A DNA stretch of 64,000 nucleotides from Methylophilus sp. TWE2 (GTDB taxonomy: Bacteria > Pseudomonadota > Gammaproteobacteria > Burkholderiales > Methylophilaceae): NCBI RefSeq assembly GCF_001183865.1, contig NZ_CP012020.1, positions 434,001 through 498,000 of the forward strand, in the 5' to 3' direction. The stretch's first letter is position 1. Each line of letters opens with the position of its first letter. The notes under the pieces were generated by a model. It was not told the origin of the DNA. It did not search any database and was given only the letters and a program-made list of their open reading frames with translations. A program made the translations under genes and the position numbers. Positions 17,596 through 26,222 of this stretch are shown here, one piece after another.

Positions 17596-18966
17596 TTAGA
17601 ACTGCAAAATGGCTGGGCGAGTGGGCGATTTTACTGACATATAGTCTCTGGTGAGCGGTTGCTTCATGTGATCAGAAGCTCGGTGGCCAACCAGTATCTG
17701 GTAAAGACCCAAGTGACCGTTTTCAAACGATAGGCGGCTTGCAGTCATATAGGATAACCAAATTCGGAACGTTGCCTCACTGACATGCTTAAGTGCATGC
17801 TCGTGTTGATTAACCAGCTGTGAAATCCAGTTCTTTAAAGTCAAGACGTAATGTCTGCGCATTGACTGCACATCAATGATTTCAAATTCCGCTAACTCCA
17901 TCAGCGTTTGAATATGACTGATTGTTTCCAGTTGTCCATCCGGAAATACGTAACGGTTGACAAAAGTATGACCAAGATTATTTGGCCAACCCTTAGTATC
18001 ACTAGTGATGCCGTGATTGAGGAAAAGGCCATCACTCGTTAACAAGTGCCGGATAGTCTGGAAATACGCAGCCAGATTTTTGATCCCCACATGCTCAAAC
18101 ATGCCCACACTCGCAATTTTATTGTACTGGGCCTCGCCAGGGATATCACGATAATCTTGTAACTCCACGGAGACACGTCCTACCAAGCCTGCTTTTCTGA
18201 TCTGTTGCTGAGCATAGTCGTACTGTTGCGAGCTCAATGTGACGCCATGCGCTTTCACACCATAGTATCTGGCGGCATGGAGGATAAGTGCGCCCCAGCC
18301 ACAACCCACGTCCAGAAAAGCATCGCCTCTCGTCAACTGTAGTTTGCGGCAGATTAAATCGAGCTTGGCGGTTTGGGCGCTAGCAAGGTCTTGTGTCTCG
18401 GTGAGAAAGTAAGCACATGAATAGACCATCCTCGGATCGAGCCACAACGCATAAAACTCGTTTGAGACATCGTAATGAAATTGAATGGATCGCTTGCTTT
18501 CGTTTCGGCTATGCGTAAGTACCGCTTTTGCGGTCGCTAAATGCGTGAGTTGAAAAGGCCTAAACGAGATCGGTTGCCTTACTTGCTTGATGAGTTGATC
18601 GATTAGCGCCCGGCCTTTCAGCCGCCAATCGAAGTGCAACCGGTTAAATTGCTCTCGCAAGGCCAGCAAAGCTGCCAGGTCACCTTCTATGTCCATCTCG
18701 CATTTAAAATAAGATTCGGCAAATGTCAGGGGGTCTTTGCGCTTTAGAAATGACTCAAGAATGGCAGACGTATGAAAAATCAACACAAAAGGGCTGCCAT
18801 TCACTGGCGGTGCTTGCATGCCCAGATTGACGCGCTGGCCATCCCATAACTGTATTTGCAAATGGCCATCAAATTGATCAAAGATGCTTCTAAGCATATT
18901 CACCATTGAAGCGGAGGGGTCTTCAGCCCACACTTTAAAAGTCAGTAGCTTTTTGACAGGTTTCAT
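17596..18966 (-). CDS. cfa: Cyclopropane-fatty-acyl-phospholipid synthase
   Basis: A 456-residue SAM-dependent methyltransferase of the Cfa/CmaS family. An N-terminal sterol-carrier-like domain (about 1-130) precedes the catalytic domain, which has SAM motif I LDVGCGWGALILHAARYYG, VTLSSQQYDYA, and the family stretch IASVGMFEHVG. It adds a methylene bridge to unsaturated phospholipid acyl chains, usually in stationary phase or under acid stress. Length is slightly above the enterobacterial enzyme (382 residues) because of the fuller N-terminal domain. It lies in the same stress and lipid neighbourhood as BON and CsbD genes. Confidence 0.9.
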   Translation of the reverse strand: MKPVKKLLTFKVWAEDPSASMVNMLRSIFDQFDGHLQIQLWDGQRVNLGMQAPPVNGSPFVLIFHTSAILESFLKRKDPLTFAESYFKCEMDIEGDLAALLALREQFNRLHFDWRLKGRALIDQLIKQVRQPISFRPFQLTHLATAKAVLTHSRNESKRSIQFHYDVSNEFYALWLDPRMVYSCAYFLTETQDLASAQTAKLDLICRKLQLTRGDAFLDVGCGWGALILHAARYYGVKAHGVTLSSQQYDYAQQQIRKAGLVGRVSVELQDYRDIPGEAQYNKIASVGMFEHVGIKNLAAYFQTIRHLLTSDGLFLNHGITSDTKGWPNNLGHTFVNRYVFPDGQLETISHIQTLMELAEFEIIDVQSMRRHYVLTLKNWISQLVNQHEHALKHVSEATFRIWLSYMTASRLSFENGHLGLYQILVGHRASDHMKQPLTRDYMSVKSPTRPAILQF

Positions 18967-18998
18967 TTGTACCCTCCGCGGTTCGAAATGAACTCAAG

Positions 18999-19331
18999 CT
19001 AGTATTTGCTGCCGTTTGTCGCATCCCTGTCATTCACCTCGGGATTATCCGTGGTAGTACCCAGTGCTTTTTTATTCATAGAGCTGTTGTGTGTATCCTT
19101 ATCAACTTTCTCCAAGTTGATCGTGCCATTTTTTTGCTTGATTTTATCGAAGCGATCTTCATGAAACTTTAGAAACTCGGCTTTTGAAATTTCTCCATCG
19201 TTGTTTCTATCCATTTCTTTATACTGAAGATGGCCTTCACAGGAGTTGGGTTTCATATCGCGAGCCTCAGCTAATATGCTTTGACTGCTTATAAGGAGAA
19301 TAATGAGTAGCGAGGAGAGTGTTTTAGTCAT
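18999..19331 (-). CDS. Exported EF-hand protein
   Basis: A 110-residue protein with a signal peptide (MTKTLSSLLIILLISSQSILA) and a canonical EF-hand calcium loop, DRNNDGEISKAEF, near residue 42. A second loop is degenerate (LEKVDKDTHNSS). Calsensin-like periplasmic proteins of this size are common but uncharacterised. It lies 32 bp upstream of the cfa start on the same strand and may be co-transcribed with it. Confidence 0.75.
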   Translation of the reverse strand: MTKTLSSLLIILLISSQSILAEARDMKPNSCEGHLQYKEMDRNNDGEISKAEFLKFHEDRFDKIKQKNGTINLEKVDKDTHNSSMNKKALGTTTDNPEVNDRDATNGSKY

Positions 19332-19445
19332 GATGGTTCCTAATAAAATATGAGCAGATGAAATTAAAATGCAGGCTTAACTCTGTCGAGGTTCGGAGCA
19401 TTCAGGTAACAGATTAATGCTTGCTCACACAATACTCAGTGCGCT

Positions 19446-19493
19446 AACGTACGTTGGGCAGACAAGTGCTTATGTACGATATCGTACATAAGC
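19446..19493. promoter_or_regulatory. Palindromic operator cluster upstream of the first Crp-like regulator
   Basis: A perfect 26-bp palindrome spans 19468-19493 (half-site GCTTATGTACGAT and its exact complement), and a smaller palindrome AACGTACGTT lies at 19446-19455. They stand 52-99 bp before the Crp/Fnr-like gene and on the far side of the EF-hand gene. This looks like a protein-binding dyad, possibly for the adjacent regulator itself. Confidence 0.55.
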
Positions 19494-19544
19494 GTATAGT
19501 GATTTCTTCTATGATGTACAGACTCATAAATCAAAGAGATCACT

Positions 19545-20270
19545 ATGAACTCATTCAACGCTCCGAGCCAAAATCTTTTGCTCAATGCATTGCCAGAAGT
19601 GGATTATTTGCGGATCAAAGATGCGCTCGAATTTGTAGTCATGCCTTTAGGGCAGGCTTTGTATGAGTCTGGAGGACATTTAAAACACGTCTACTTTCCA
19701 ACGACTGCCATTATCTCTTTGCTGTATGTGCTGGAAAGCGGTGCCTCTGCAGAGATCGCAGTAGTAGGCAATGAGGGAATTTTGGGGATTTCACTCTTTA
19801 TGGGAGGCGAAACGACGCCAAGCAGGGCTGTCGTACAAAGCGCGGGCTTTGGGTACAGGATGCGAGCCAGTTTTTTGAAACAGGAATTTAATCGTGCAGG
19901 ACCCATGATGTACCTATTATTAAGGTATACACAGGCCTTAATTACTCAAATGTCTCAAACTGCCGTGTGTAATAGACACCATTCGATTGAACAACAATTG
20001 TGCCGATGGTTATTGTTGAGCCTGGATAGATTATCTTCAGATGAGCTGAACATGACACAGGAATTGATCGCCAATATGCTAGGGGTTAGGCGTGAAGGAG
20101 TCACTGAGGCCGCCGGTAAATTGCAGCGAGCGGGCTTGATTGAATATACACGAGGGCATATCCGGGTGCTTGATCGTGTCAAGCTGGAGAAAACCGTCTG
20201 TGAATGCTACCAAGTTGTTAAGACTGAGTTTGACCGCCTGCTCCCTGACATGCATAGGCATCATCAATAG
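19545..20270 (+). CDS. Crp/Fnr family transcriptional regulator
   Basis: A 241-residue regulator: N-terminal cyclic-nucleotide-binding-like beta barrel (YESGGHLKHVYFPTTAIISLLYVLESGASAEIAVVGNEGILGISLFMGGE), a dimer helix, then a winged helix (ELNMTQELIANMLGVRREGVTEAAGKLQRAGLIEYTRGHIRVLDR). The barrel lacks the Arg/Ser cAMP-binding cassette and the Fnr cysteine ligands, so its ligand is unknown. Proteins of this branch are common in betaproteobacteria. A 26-bp palindrome lies upstream. The start has AAAGAGAT as a modest ribosome site. Confidence 0.8.
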   Translation: MNSFNAPSQNLLLNALPEVDYLRIKDALEFVVMPLGQALYESGGHLKHVYFPTTAIISLLYVLESGASAEIAVVGNEGILGISLFMGGETTPSRAVVQSAGFGYRMRASFLKQEFNRAGPMMYLLLRYTQALITQMSQTAVCNRHHSIEQQLCRWLLLSLDRLSSDELNMTQELIANMLGVRREGVTEAAGKLQRAGLIEYTRGHIRVLDRVKLEKTVCECYQVVKTEFDRLLPDMHRHHQ

Positions 20271-20327
20271 CCGCTGGTCCAAAACTTGCAAGCTGTGATT
20301 TCCCTATCCACCCGGAGTAGCTGGCTG

Positions 20328-20705
20328 CTACGGTTTACGGTCGCGATTGATAATGTTTGATCCCAGCACTGCTGCACCTAGCCCCAGTATCGTCATGCAG
20401 GAAAGGATACTGATGGCCATAATGACATACCACTGTGTATAGGTGTACCAAGCCGGTGAAACCGTCATCCATAAAGGGAAAAACAAGATGTACAAGCCAA
20501 GAAGCAGTCCTATTCCTCCGCCATACATCACGCCATGCCATCCCTCAACCCATATTTTGGTTCTCAGGACAGCAGGCTGCTTGGGGTCATAAGGCTGAAA
20601 TTTTCCCCGCTTGACGCCAGCACTTTCCGATGTATTTAAATAATGGGAGTGCTCGCCATTTAGCTTCAAGGTATTCATCGTCATTAGTCCAAGTCTTCGT
20701 TTCAT
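20328..20705 (-). CDS. Small membrane protein with two TM segments
   Basis: A 125-residue protein with two predicted helices (about 60-85, VMYGGGIGLLLGLYILFFPLWM, and 95-120, YVIMAISILSCMTILGLGAAVLGSNII). The start at 20705 (MKRRLGLM) has AAAGG at the proper distance; two other ATGs are close. I recognise no family. It lies between the two Crp/Fnr-like regulators, convergent with the first and divergent from the second. Confidence 0.6.
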   Translation of the reverse strand: MKRRLGLMTMNTLKLNGEHSHYLNTSESAGVKRGKFQPYDPKQPAVLRTKIWVEGWHGVMYGGGIGLLLGLYILFFPLWMTVSPAWYTYTQWYVIMAISILSCMTILGLGAAVLGSNIINRDRKP

Positions 20706-20881
20706 AATCATCCTTTATACAGTCAGTTTTTGAGCTTATTTAGGTCTCTCATAAAAGATCATTATAGGCTTGAGACACTGTGCATCCGTCTGCCAGCACA
20801 CAGAGACTCATCTCTTCTCATAACTCACTGCATGTGTGCAATCGAACAGAGGCACATGCAGGATTCTGCTATTTTTTGATC

Positions 20882-21583
20882 ATGAAAGGCCATCCTAACT
20901 GTAATCAGCTGATAGAGTCATTAGATAGTCATTGTCATCATCAGCTTTTTAAACATGGCGGCTGGGTAGAACTGACATCCGGTCAAAGATTGAATACGCC
21001 AGGAGAAGCGACCGAGTACGCTTATTTCCCTACTGGAGGCGTGATTGCACTGATGATGCAACAGAATATGAAAAAACAGATGGCACTGGCTCTCGTAGGT
21101 GCTGAAGGCATGGTAGGCATTTCGCATATCCTTGGAGTGGATGCGGAGTCCTATGCATCCATAGTACTTACTCCTAGCAAGGCTTTCCGTATCAAAGTCA
21201 AACAGTTGTACGGGATCAAGCTCAAAAATAGTACTTTTTGCCGAGTGCTGGATAAATATGTGGCTGTCATGTATGCACGTTTTGCACAAGCCATTTTATG
21301 TCACAGCCAGCACAATGTGCAGCAACGCATGGCCAGTTTACTTCTCACCTACAGTGACTGTGCTTCTGCTCTAGAGTTTGAAATGACACAAGCCCTGTTG
21401 GCCAATTTGCTAGGCGTGCGCCGCTCTGGTATCAACAATGTAGCCATTACCTTACAGCAGATGCAGATTCTGCAATATAGCCGTGGTCATATGCATATCA
21501 TTAACCGAGCATCATTGCTCAAAGAGGCATGCCAATGTTATGCCAACGACAAAGATACATACACGAGATGTTTCGCCATATAA
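20882..21583 (+). CDS. Crp/Fnr family transcriptional regulator (second copy)
   Basis: A 233-residue regulator of the same branch as the one 600 bp upstream: barrel segment GGWVELTSGQRLNTPGEATEYAYFPTGGVIALMM...ALVGAEGMVGISHILG and winged helix LEFEMTQALLANLLGVRRSGINNVAITLQQMQILQYSRGHMHII. The shared architecture suggests paralogues. The start at 20882 (MKGHPNCNQLIESLDSHC) aligns with the family N-terminus; the longer reading frame upstream is not supported. Its ligand is unknown, and no Fnr-type Cys cluster is present. Confidence 0.78.
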   Translation: MKGHPNCNQLIESLDSHCHHQLFKHGGWVELTSGQRLNTPGEATEYAYFPTGGVIALMMQQNMKKQMALALVGAEGMVGISHILGVDAESYASIVLTPSKAFRIKVKQLYGIKLKNSTFCRVLDKYVAVMYARFAQAILCHSQHNVQQRMASLLLTYSDCASALEFEMTQALLANLLGVRRSGINNVAITLQQMQILQYSRGHMHIINRASLLKEACQCYANDKDTYTRCFAI

Positions 21584-21734
21584 ACATGCATGCACGCAAT
21601 CTTGGATAACGTAAGAAAATAAATTAACGACCAGTACAGAGTTTTATTCCTTTGCTTGACAATAGAACACTTCCGATGCTGGCTAAGACTATGATCGCAG
21701 CAATTAAACTTTATACATATAAAGGATACTGAAA

Positions 21735-21944
21735 ATGAATACACTAAAGGCTAAAACCTGTTTTTTAATGATGGATAACAAGTCATTAAAGAAACCACTT
21801 GAGACTTCATTAAACAGATCCAAGAACGATAAAGAAAATATTTCGTCTCCCCAGGCCCAAATAAAAACAAGTTATGGACATACAACAGCTGATGTTGAGA
21901 ACCAAATTCTAGATTGGCTGAAAGAGATTAAAAATGAGATATAA
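21735..21944 (+). CDS. Small hypothetical protein
   Basis: A 69-residue hydrophilic Lys/Asn-rich protein (MNTLKAKTCFLMMDNKSLKK...YGHTTADVENQILDWLKEIKNEI) with AAAGGATACTGAAA before the ATG. I recognise no family. It is the last chromosomal gene before the transposon's left end. Confidence 0.5.
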   Translation: MNTLKAKTCFLMMDNKSLKKPLETSLNRSKNDKENISSPQAQIKTSYGHTTADVENQILDWLKEIKNEI

Positions 21945-22012
21945 AAGTGACCGTCAATGCCTTGAATCTATTAAAACGTTATGGGACTGGTAACTTATTG
22001 ATTCAGAATAAG

Positions 22013-22096
22013 TTGATACTTTAATTCCGAGAAAGTACAAAGCAATGTTATTTTCCATAAGAAAAGGGCCTCTAAAAGCTAATTTAGAGGCCCTTT
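22013..22096. terminator. Double hairpin with strong bidirectional terminator (original sodB-side terminator)
   Basis: A 14-bp perfect stem (AAAGGGCCTCTAAA / TTTAGAGGCCCTTT, loop AGCTAA) spans 22063-22096, preceded by an imperfect hairpin at 22013-22038 (GATACTTT...GAAAGTAC). Before the transposon inserted, this lay about 75 bp beyond the sodB stop codon, so it probably served sodB on the minus strand. A similar pair occurs inside the transposon's right end at 58547-58607. Confidence 0.75.
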
Positions 22097-22158
22097 AAAT
22101 TACGTATTAATTAAATCGCTATTTGATAAAACTTAGGTTTAATTAACGCGAAATAAAC

Positions 22159-22163
22159 GACGC
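22159..22163. repeat. Target-site duplication, left copy (GACGC)
   Basis: GACGC directly precedes the left transposon terminus and recurs directly after the right terminus. Five base pairs is the duplication length made by Tn7-like elements. Choosing this pair places both termini exactly 8 bp outside the first GACAAT box, as in Tn7. Confidence 0.75.
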
Positions 22164-22310
22164 TAGTGTTTGACAATGAAACCGTAACCTCCACCTATGG
22201 TTTTAATGGGTTCAATTCTGTAATTAAGATTAGTAGCAGCTTTTAGAACCGTAACTTCGATGGTGCATTGATCATTTTTGGCGATGAGTATGACAATAGA
22301 ACCGTAACTT
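22164..22310 (+). repeat. Transposon left end: three spaced TnsB-binding sites
   Basis: After an 8-bp terminal segment TAGTGTTT come sites at 22172-22190 (GACAATGAAACCGTAACCT), 22245-22257 (degenerate, only AGAACCGTAACTT kept) and 22292-22310 (GACAATAGAACCGTAACTT). Three separated sites in about 150 bp is the Tn7 left-end layout, and the core resembles Tn7's GACAATAAAGTCTTAAACT. Confidence 0.85.
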
Positions 22311-22353
22311 TGACTCTAGATGCGCTTAAATAATGAATTGAGCATACGGCATA

Positions 22354-23223
22354 CTATCTTTTTTTTACTCTCTTACTCCACTCTAAAACTCCGCTCAACT
22401 CAGTTAATCCCTCGTCATCTTTCACTTGTGCTCCGAATCTATCATATTCTTTTTCGGGTAAATCTTCGTGGTCGAACCACAGTAAAGAAATAGTTGTATC
22501 AGAGGGAGCATAGTGTCTGGAAAGCTCCCACATATCGAGCCCATCCTCCCAATTTTCAAACCAAATATCTTGAGCAACTTCTCCTACTTCTGTGGAGTTC
22601 AAGTTATTTGCTCGGATGCTGTGTGCAATTGACCCTTTAGGAATAACAGAGCCTGATGATATCCATGCTCGGGCTTGTCGTAAGCTGGCTGATCTAGCAG
22701 CATAACGAACAGCACCTCTTTCCATGGTTACAAAAGCACAAGGCAACGGACTTAATGTGGCGAATCTTGATGCAGTTGCTGGAAAAGAGGTATTAAACAA
22801 TTTAGCCATATGTTGAATGAGCTCTAAAGATGGTTCTTTACCAGGGAGATTGGCCAGCCATTGCTTGTAGGGCATTAAGAGCTCTGCTGCAAAGGTATCA
22901 CAGCATATTTCGTTAGGATGTCTCTTGGCTATGGAATACGATGGAATTTCTTCATGGCTTGATTTTAAATTTAAAACTACATGTGCGATTTCATGACAAA
23001 CAGTAAATCTTTGGCGTTCTTCGCTTTCTAAAGAGTTAACTACAATGATGTGTTTTCCATTGGGCTTAGTCAAGGTGTAACCTGATGCGCCCTCTTCCAT
23101 AGCTTCAAATTTAACTTTGGCATTTATTGCGGATATGTAAGGGTCTAAATCTTCTCGAATATTTGAAACATCTACCTTGGAAACAAACTCACGAGCAATC
23201 GAAATTACATCCGCTTCATCCAT
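22354..23223 (-). CDS. capP: ImmA/IrrE-family zinc metallopeptidase, CapP-like
   Basis: A 289-residue protein with the gluzincin motif HEIAH (His77-Glu78-His81) in RFTVCHEIAHVVLN and a downstream CDTFAAELLMP helix that supplies the third ligand. The C-terminal half is unannotated. It overlaps the XRE gene by one base (TAATG), forming a regulator/protease pair divergent from a CBASS operon. In known CBASS loci, CapH represses and CapP cleaves CapH after DNA damage; the same role is inferred here. Generic XRE/ImmA pairs also occur elsewhere, so the CapP name rests on context. Confidence 0.75.
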   Translation of the reverse strand: MDEADVISIAREFVSKVDVSNIREDLDPYISAINAKVKFEAMEEGASGYTLTKPNGKHIIVVNSLESEERQRFTVCHEIAHVVLNLKSSHEEIPSYSIAKRHPNEICCDTFAAELLMPYKQWLANLPGKEPSLELIQHMAKLFNTSFPATASRFATLSPLPCAFVTMERGAVRYAARSASLRQARAWISSGSVIPKGSIAHSIRANNLNSTEVGEVAQDIWFENWEDGLDMWELSRHYAPSDTTISLLWFDHEDLPEKEYDRFGAQVKDDEGLTELSGVLEWSKRVKKR

Positions 23224-23609
23224 TAATCGTCCTCTTCCCCAAAAAGAATAGTTACTTTATTTATTAATGTCTCAGGATCTGGCCTTGTGGTTCCTCTGTG
23301 CCTAATTCCGGCTGCACCTACAAAAATATCGAATGAAACTGCGGGATTGTTTAAAACATATTCAACTAACTCTGGATCTGTATCTGGGTTATTAGCAAGC
23401 CATTTTATGATGAAAGCATCTCGAGTGGATGGTTTGAGGTATTTCAGTAATTTCTCTATTACGTCTTCAGAGGGGTTCGTCTTTTCTCCAGTTTCTAACC
23501 TATAAATATAAGCATGATCAATTCCGGACAAAGTACCAAATTCTCTTACAGAGAAGGTCCTGGTTTCCCTAAACCTCTTTAATGCTAAACCCAAGCCAGT
23601 TGTAGGCAT
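23223..23609 (-). CDS. capH: XRE-family HTH regulator, CapH-like
   Basis: A 128-residue protein with an N-terminal helix-turn-helix (about 5-62: ALKRFRETRTFSVREFGTLSGIDHAYIYRLETGEKTNPSEDVIEKLLKYL) and a C-terminal region (about 65-128) that may mediate dimerisation or be the peptidase target. It is transcribed divergently from the DUF2188-CBASS operon across a 247-bp region holding three related dyads. Repression of CBASS and of its own gene is the simplest inference. Confidence 0.75.
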   Translation of the reverse strand: MPTTGLGLALKRFRETRTFSVREFGTLSGIDHAYIYRLETGEKTNPSEDVIEKLLKYLKPSTRDAFIIKWLANNPDTDPELVEYVLNNPAVSFDIFVGAAGIRHRGTTRPDPETLINKVTILFGEEDD

Positions 23610-23698
23610 GTCTTCCTTTCAAATTAGAGCCTTTTGATACAAAAACTCAACAATAAAAAATGCTCAAAAAATACTTGAAAAGTAGAAACTCTTCTGAT

Positions 23699-23848
23699 AG
23701 TGTGTTGTCTAGCTGGACAACACACTAAGTTAATACATGATTTTTACCTATATATTCATGTTTTTTTTGTTGTTCAACTGAACAACGTTATTGTGCAGCA
23801 TTCATTAGCGCATGACAACATAAAGCGTGAATTTGTTCAATTGAAAGG
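23699..23848. promoter_or_regulatory. Three related dyads in the capH-CBASS divergent promoter
   Basis: Site 1 is an 11-bp perfect inverted repeat AGTGTGTTGTC/GACAACACACT with a TAGCTG spacer (23699-23726). Site 2 is GTTGTTC-AACT-GAACAAC (23769-23786). Site 3 is TTGTTCAATTGAAAGG (23833-23848), overlapping the ribosome site of the DUF2188 gene. The 16-bp cores of sites 1 and 2 match at 12 positions (TTGTnnAnCTGnACAA). They are candidate operators for the CapH-like repressor. Confidence 0.65.
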
Positions 23849-23856
23849 AGTACGAA

Positions 23857-24081
23857 ATGGCAGGAAAAAATCAGCATGTAGTGCCTCACTCAAACGGTTG
23901 GGCGGTAAAAGGCGCCGGCAATCAACGTGCTACCTCGACGCATGGCACTCAGCAAGAAGCAATTAATGCTGCACGAGAGATTGCGAAAAACCAACACTCG
24001 GAATTAGTAATACATAGACCTGATGGCCGCATCCGCGACAAAGATAGTTTTGGCAACGACGACTTTCCACCTAGAGGGTAA
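23857..24081 (+). CDS. DUF2188 protein leading the CBASS operon
   Basis: A 74-residue protein matching DUF2188: HVVPHSNGWAVKGAGNQRATSTHGTQQEAINAAREIAKNQ, then SELVIHRPDGRIRDKDSFGNDDFPPRG. The family consensus GWAVK, EAI-x-AR-x-A and DGRIR-x-KDS is intact. GAAAGGAG precedes the ATG. The stop codon is 3 bp before the capV start, and capV's ribosome site lies inside this gene, so translation is probably coupled. DUF2188 has no settled function. Its place as first gene of a CBASS operon suggests a role in the system or in its control, such as an inhibitor or adaptor; this is inference. Confidence 0.8.
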   Translation: MAGKNQHVVPHSNGWAVKGAGNQRATSTHGTQQEAINAAREIAKNQHSELVIHRPDGRIRDKDSFGNDDFPPRG

Positions 24082-24084
24082 ATA

Positions 24085-25077
24085 ATGGACAGCATTCCCA
24101 CCTACCACGTGTTAGCGCTCTCTGGCGGTGGTTACAGAGGGCTCTATACGGCGACGATTCTAACCGAGCTTGAAAAAGCGTTTGGACAGCCTATTGCCAA
24201 ACATTTTGATTTGATATGCGGCACTTCGGTAGGGGGAATTTTGGCACTGGGATTGGCAAACGAAATTCCAGCGTCAAACCTCAAACTTATGTTTGAAGAT
24301 GAAGGAAAAACCATTTTTCAAAGCAGAAATTTGATCCGTAAAGTTTTCGGCTACTGGGGTTGTGCTAAACACGATAATAGTGGATTAAAAACTGTATTAA
24401 AAAAATATTTTAATGACACAACTCTTGGTGAGTTAAAGCATAGAGTGTTTGTACCATCCGTTAACTACACCACTGGTCGAGGACAGTTTTTTAAGACTCC
24501 CCATCATAAATCATTCGAGATGGATCATCGGATGTCTTTAGTAGACGTTGCTTTGGCGACAGCAGCTGCACCAGTTTACTTTCCACTATTTAAACATTCT
24601 CGTGGTGTATTCGCAGATGGTGGGCTAGTTGGAAATTCACCTGGTTTTTTTGGATTACATGAAATTAGGCAATTTCTGGCTCCAGATCAAAAAGTACGAG
24701 TGCGAGTTCTCTCGATTGGCACTATGACAATTGGGGCAACTGTTGGTGGTGACGTTTCGCTTGACCGTGGATTTGGGAAATGGCGAGGTGACCTTTTTGA
24801 TTTGGTGATATCGGCTCAAGAATCGTCAGTCGACTATATGTTGAGACATGAATTGAAAGACGACTATTTCAGGATAGATGACCAAGCCACACCAGATCAA
24901 AGTGAGGATGTTAAGGATTTAGATCGTGTATCAAATGCTGCAACGAATACATTAAAGACAAGAGGGATGCATGCTGCGCAAAAGGCTCTGGGAGATGCGA
25001 AGTTTGCACCCTTCAGAGCGCACTTAGCTTCACCTGCGATTTTCTTTCATGGCCCACGAAAAAATTTTAAGGAGTGA
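24085..25077 (+). CDS. capV: CBASS patatin-like phospholipase effector CapV
   Basis: A 330-residue patatin. Seen: oxyanion loop SGGGYRGLY (13-21), nucleophile Ser48 in GTSVGG, and catalytic Asp178 in [11 protein letters not shown]. CapV proteins are activated by 3'3'-cGAMP and degrade membrane phospholipid, killing the infected cell before phage release. The next gene is a close DncV relative, the cGAMP synthase partnered with CapV in Vibrio cholerae, so this assignment is strong. The last codons overlap the ribosome site of dncV. Confidence 0.93.
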   Translation: MDSIPTYHVLALSGGGYRGLYTATILTELEKAFGQPIAKHFDLICGTSVGGILALGLANEIPASNLKLMFEDEGKTIFQSRNLIRKVFGYWGCAKHDNSGLKTVLKKYFNDTTLGELKHRVFVPSVNYTTGRGQFFKTPHHKSFEMDHRMSLVDVALATAAAPVYFPLFKHSRGVFADGGLVGNSPGFFGLHEIRQFLAPDQKVRVRVLSIGTMTIGATVGGDVSLDRGFGKWRGDLFDLVISAQESSVDYMLRHELKDDYFRIDDQATPDQSEDVKDLDRVSNAATNTLKTRGMHAAQKALGDAKFAPFRAHLASPAIFFHGPRKNFKE

Positions 25078-25079
25078 TT

Positions 25080-26222
25080 ATGCTGAATTTGAGCCCATTA
25101 TTTTTCACAACACTGGAACATGAGTCCTGTTTAGTCACTAACCTTGATTTAAAGGCTACTCAAGTTGATCTAATTTCGAGAGTCAGGACAGACGTTAGAA
25201 ATTGTTTAAGAAATGGTATTCCTAGAGTGCTCAGAAAAATGGGATATACGGATGATATCCCGACCCCGCGTTTTTTTACTCAAGGCTCTTGGGCTTATAA
25301 AACATTAAACTCGCCAGCTAAACATCCACAGCAGGCAGATGTTGATGATGGATGCTATCTTCCCCTTAGCTTCGTGTCTCAAACCAAAAAGCCTAGTAAA
25401 GCGGCTTCAGTGTTTTTTCGTGCCGCAGAGGAGGCGTTAACTGACTTAGTCAATGAAAGAAACTGGAAGCTCATCACGGACAAACCAACCTGTATTCGAA
25501 TTGAGTTTTCAAATTTTGCGCACATAGACATTCCCCTATATGCAATCCCTGACAGCGAATTTCAAACGCTGGCCAAATTGGCAATGGAGAGATTTGGTTA
25601 TGCCTCATTTGCTGAAGCACTAGCTACTGTCGATCAGGACATTTGGACCGCGCTACCTAAAGACCAGGTTTTACTGGCCCATCGCGAATGCGATTGGAAA
25701 GCTTCTGACCCAAGGCCTGTTAAAGATTGGTTTCTAAATGAAGTAGATGTCAGAGGGGAACAATTACGCAGAATCGTAAGATATTTGAAAGCACTACGTG
25801 ACTGGAAATGGGGCAGTGGTGGACCATCATCGATTTTATTGATGGCAGCAGCAGCCCCACTTTTTGTTAAACATGACCGCCGGGATGATATTGCACTTCT
25901 TGAGGTTCTAGCAAAATTACCTCAGAGATTGAGAGCTGGAGTTAATAATCCTGTCGATGTTTCAGAGTCGTTAACAGACCGCCTAGGCCCTGAAGGCGTT
26001 GAAGAAGCGGCACTAGCATTTGGGGAGTTTGAAAAAGCTCTCCGAGGCAGTGTACATTCCAGCAGTCCTTCACAAGCATGTAGCTGGATGTGCAAAGTTT
26101 TTGGTACTCGATTTCCTAATGAGCCAGATCGGATCGTCGTTGTAACTGTTGTTAGTACTATATTAGCCACCCCTGCAACTCCTGGTCCAAGTGAACTTGT
26201 TGGTAGAATGAAGTCGGGATGA
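25080..26222 (+). CDS. dncV: CBASS CD-NTase, DncV-type cyclic GMP-AMP synthase
   Basis: A 380-residue nucleotidyltransferase. The ATG at 25080 is preferred over an in-frame GTG at 25074 because AAGGAG lies 5 bp before it. Catalytic features: GS motif ([16 protein letters not shown], Gly69-Ser70), metal ligands Asp87 and Asp89 in ADVDDG, third Asp150 in [10 protein letters not shown]. These and the KDWF...[29 protein letters not shown] block align closely from memory with V. cholerae DncV. The product is therefore probably 3'3'-cGAMP, the ligand of CapV. Its stop overlaps cap2 (ATGA). Confidence 0.92.
   Translation: MLNLSPLFFTTLEHESCLVTNLDLKATQVDLISRVRTDVRNCLRNGIPRVLRKMGYTDDIPTPRFFTQGSWAYKTLNSPAKHPQQADVDDGCYLPLSFVSQTKKPSKAASVFFRAAEEALTDLVNERNWKLITDKPTCIRIEFSNFAHIDIPLYAIPDSEFQTLAKLAMERFGYASFAEALATVDQDIWTALPKDQVLLAHRECDWKASDPRPVKDWFLNEVDVRGEQLRRIVRYLKALRDWKWGSGGPSSILLMAAAAPLFVKHDRRDDIALLEVLAKLPQRLRAGVNNPVDVSESLTDRLGPEGVEEAALAFGEFEKALRGSVHSSSPSQACSWMCKVFGTRFPNEPDRIVVVTVVSTILATPATPGPSELVGRMKSG

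Noticed and set aside
23700..23966. 88-codon plus-strand frame over the CBASS control region
   Set aside because: It crosses the operator dyads and overlaps the well-supported DUF2188 gene in another frame.
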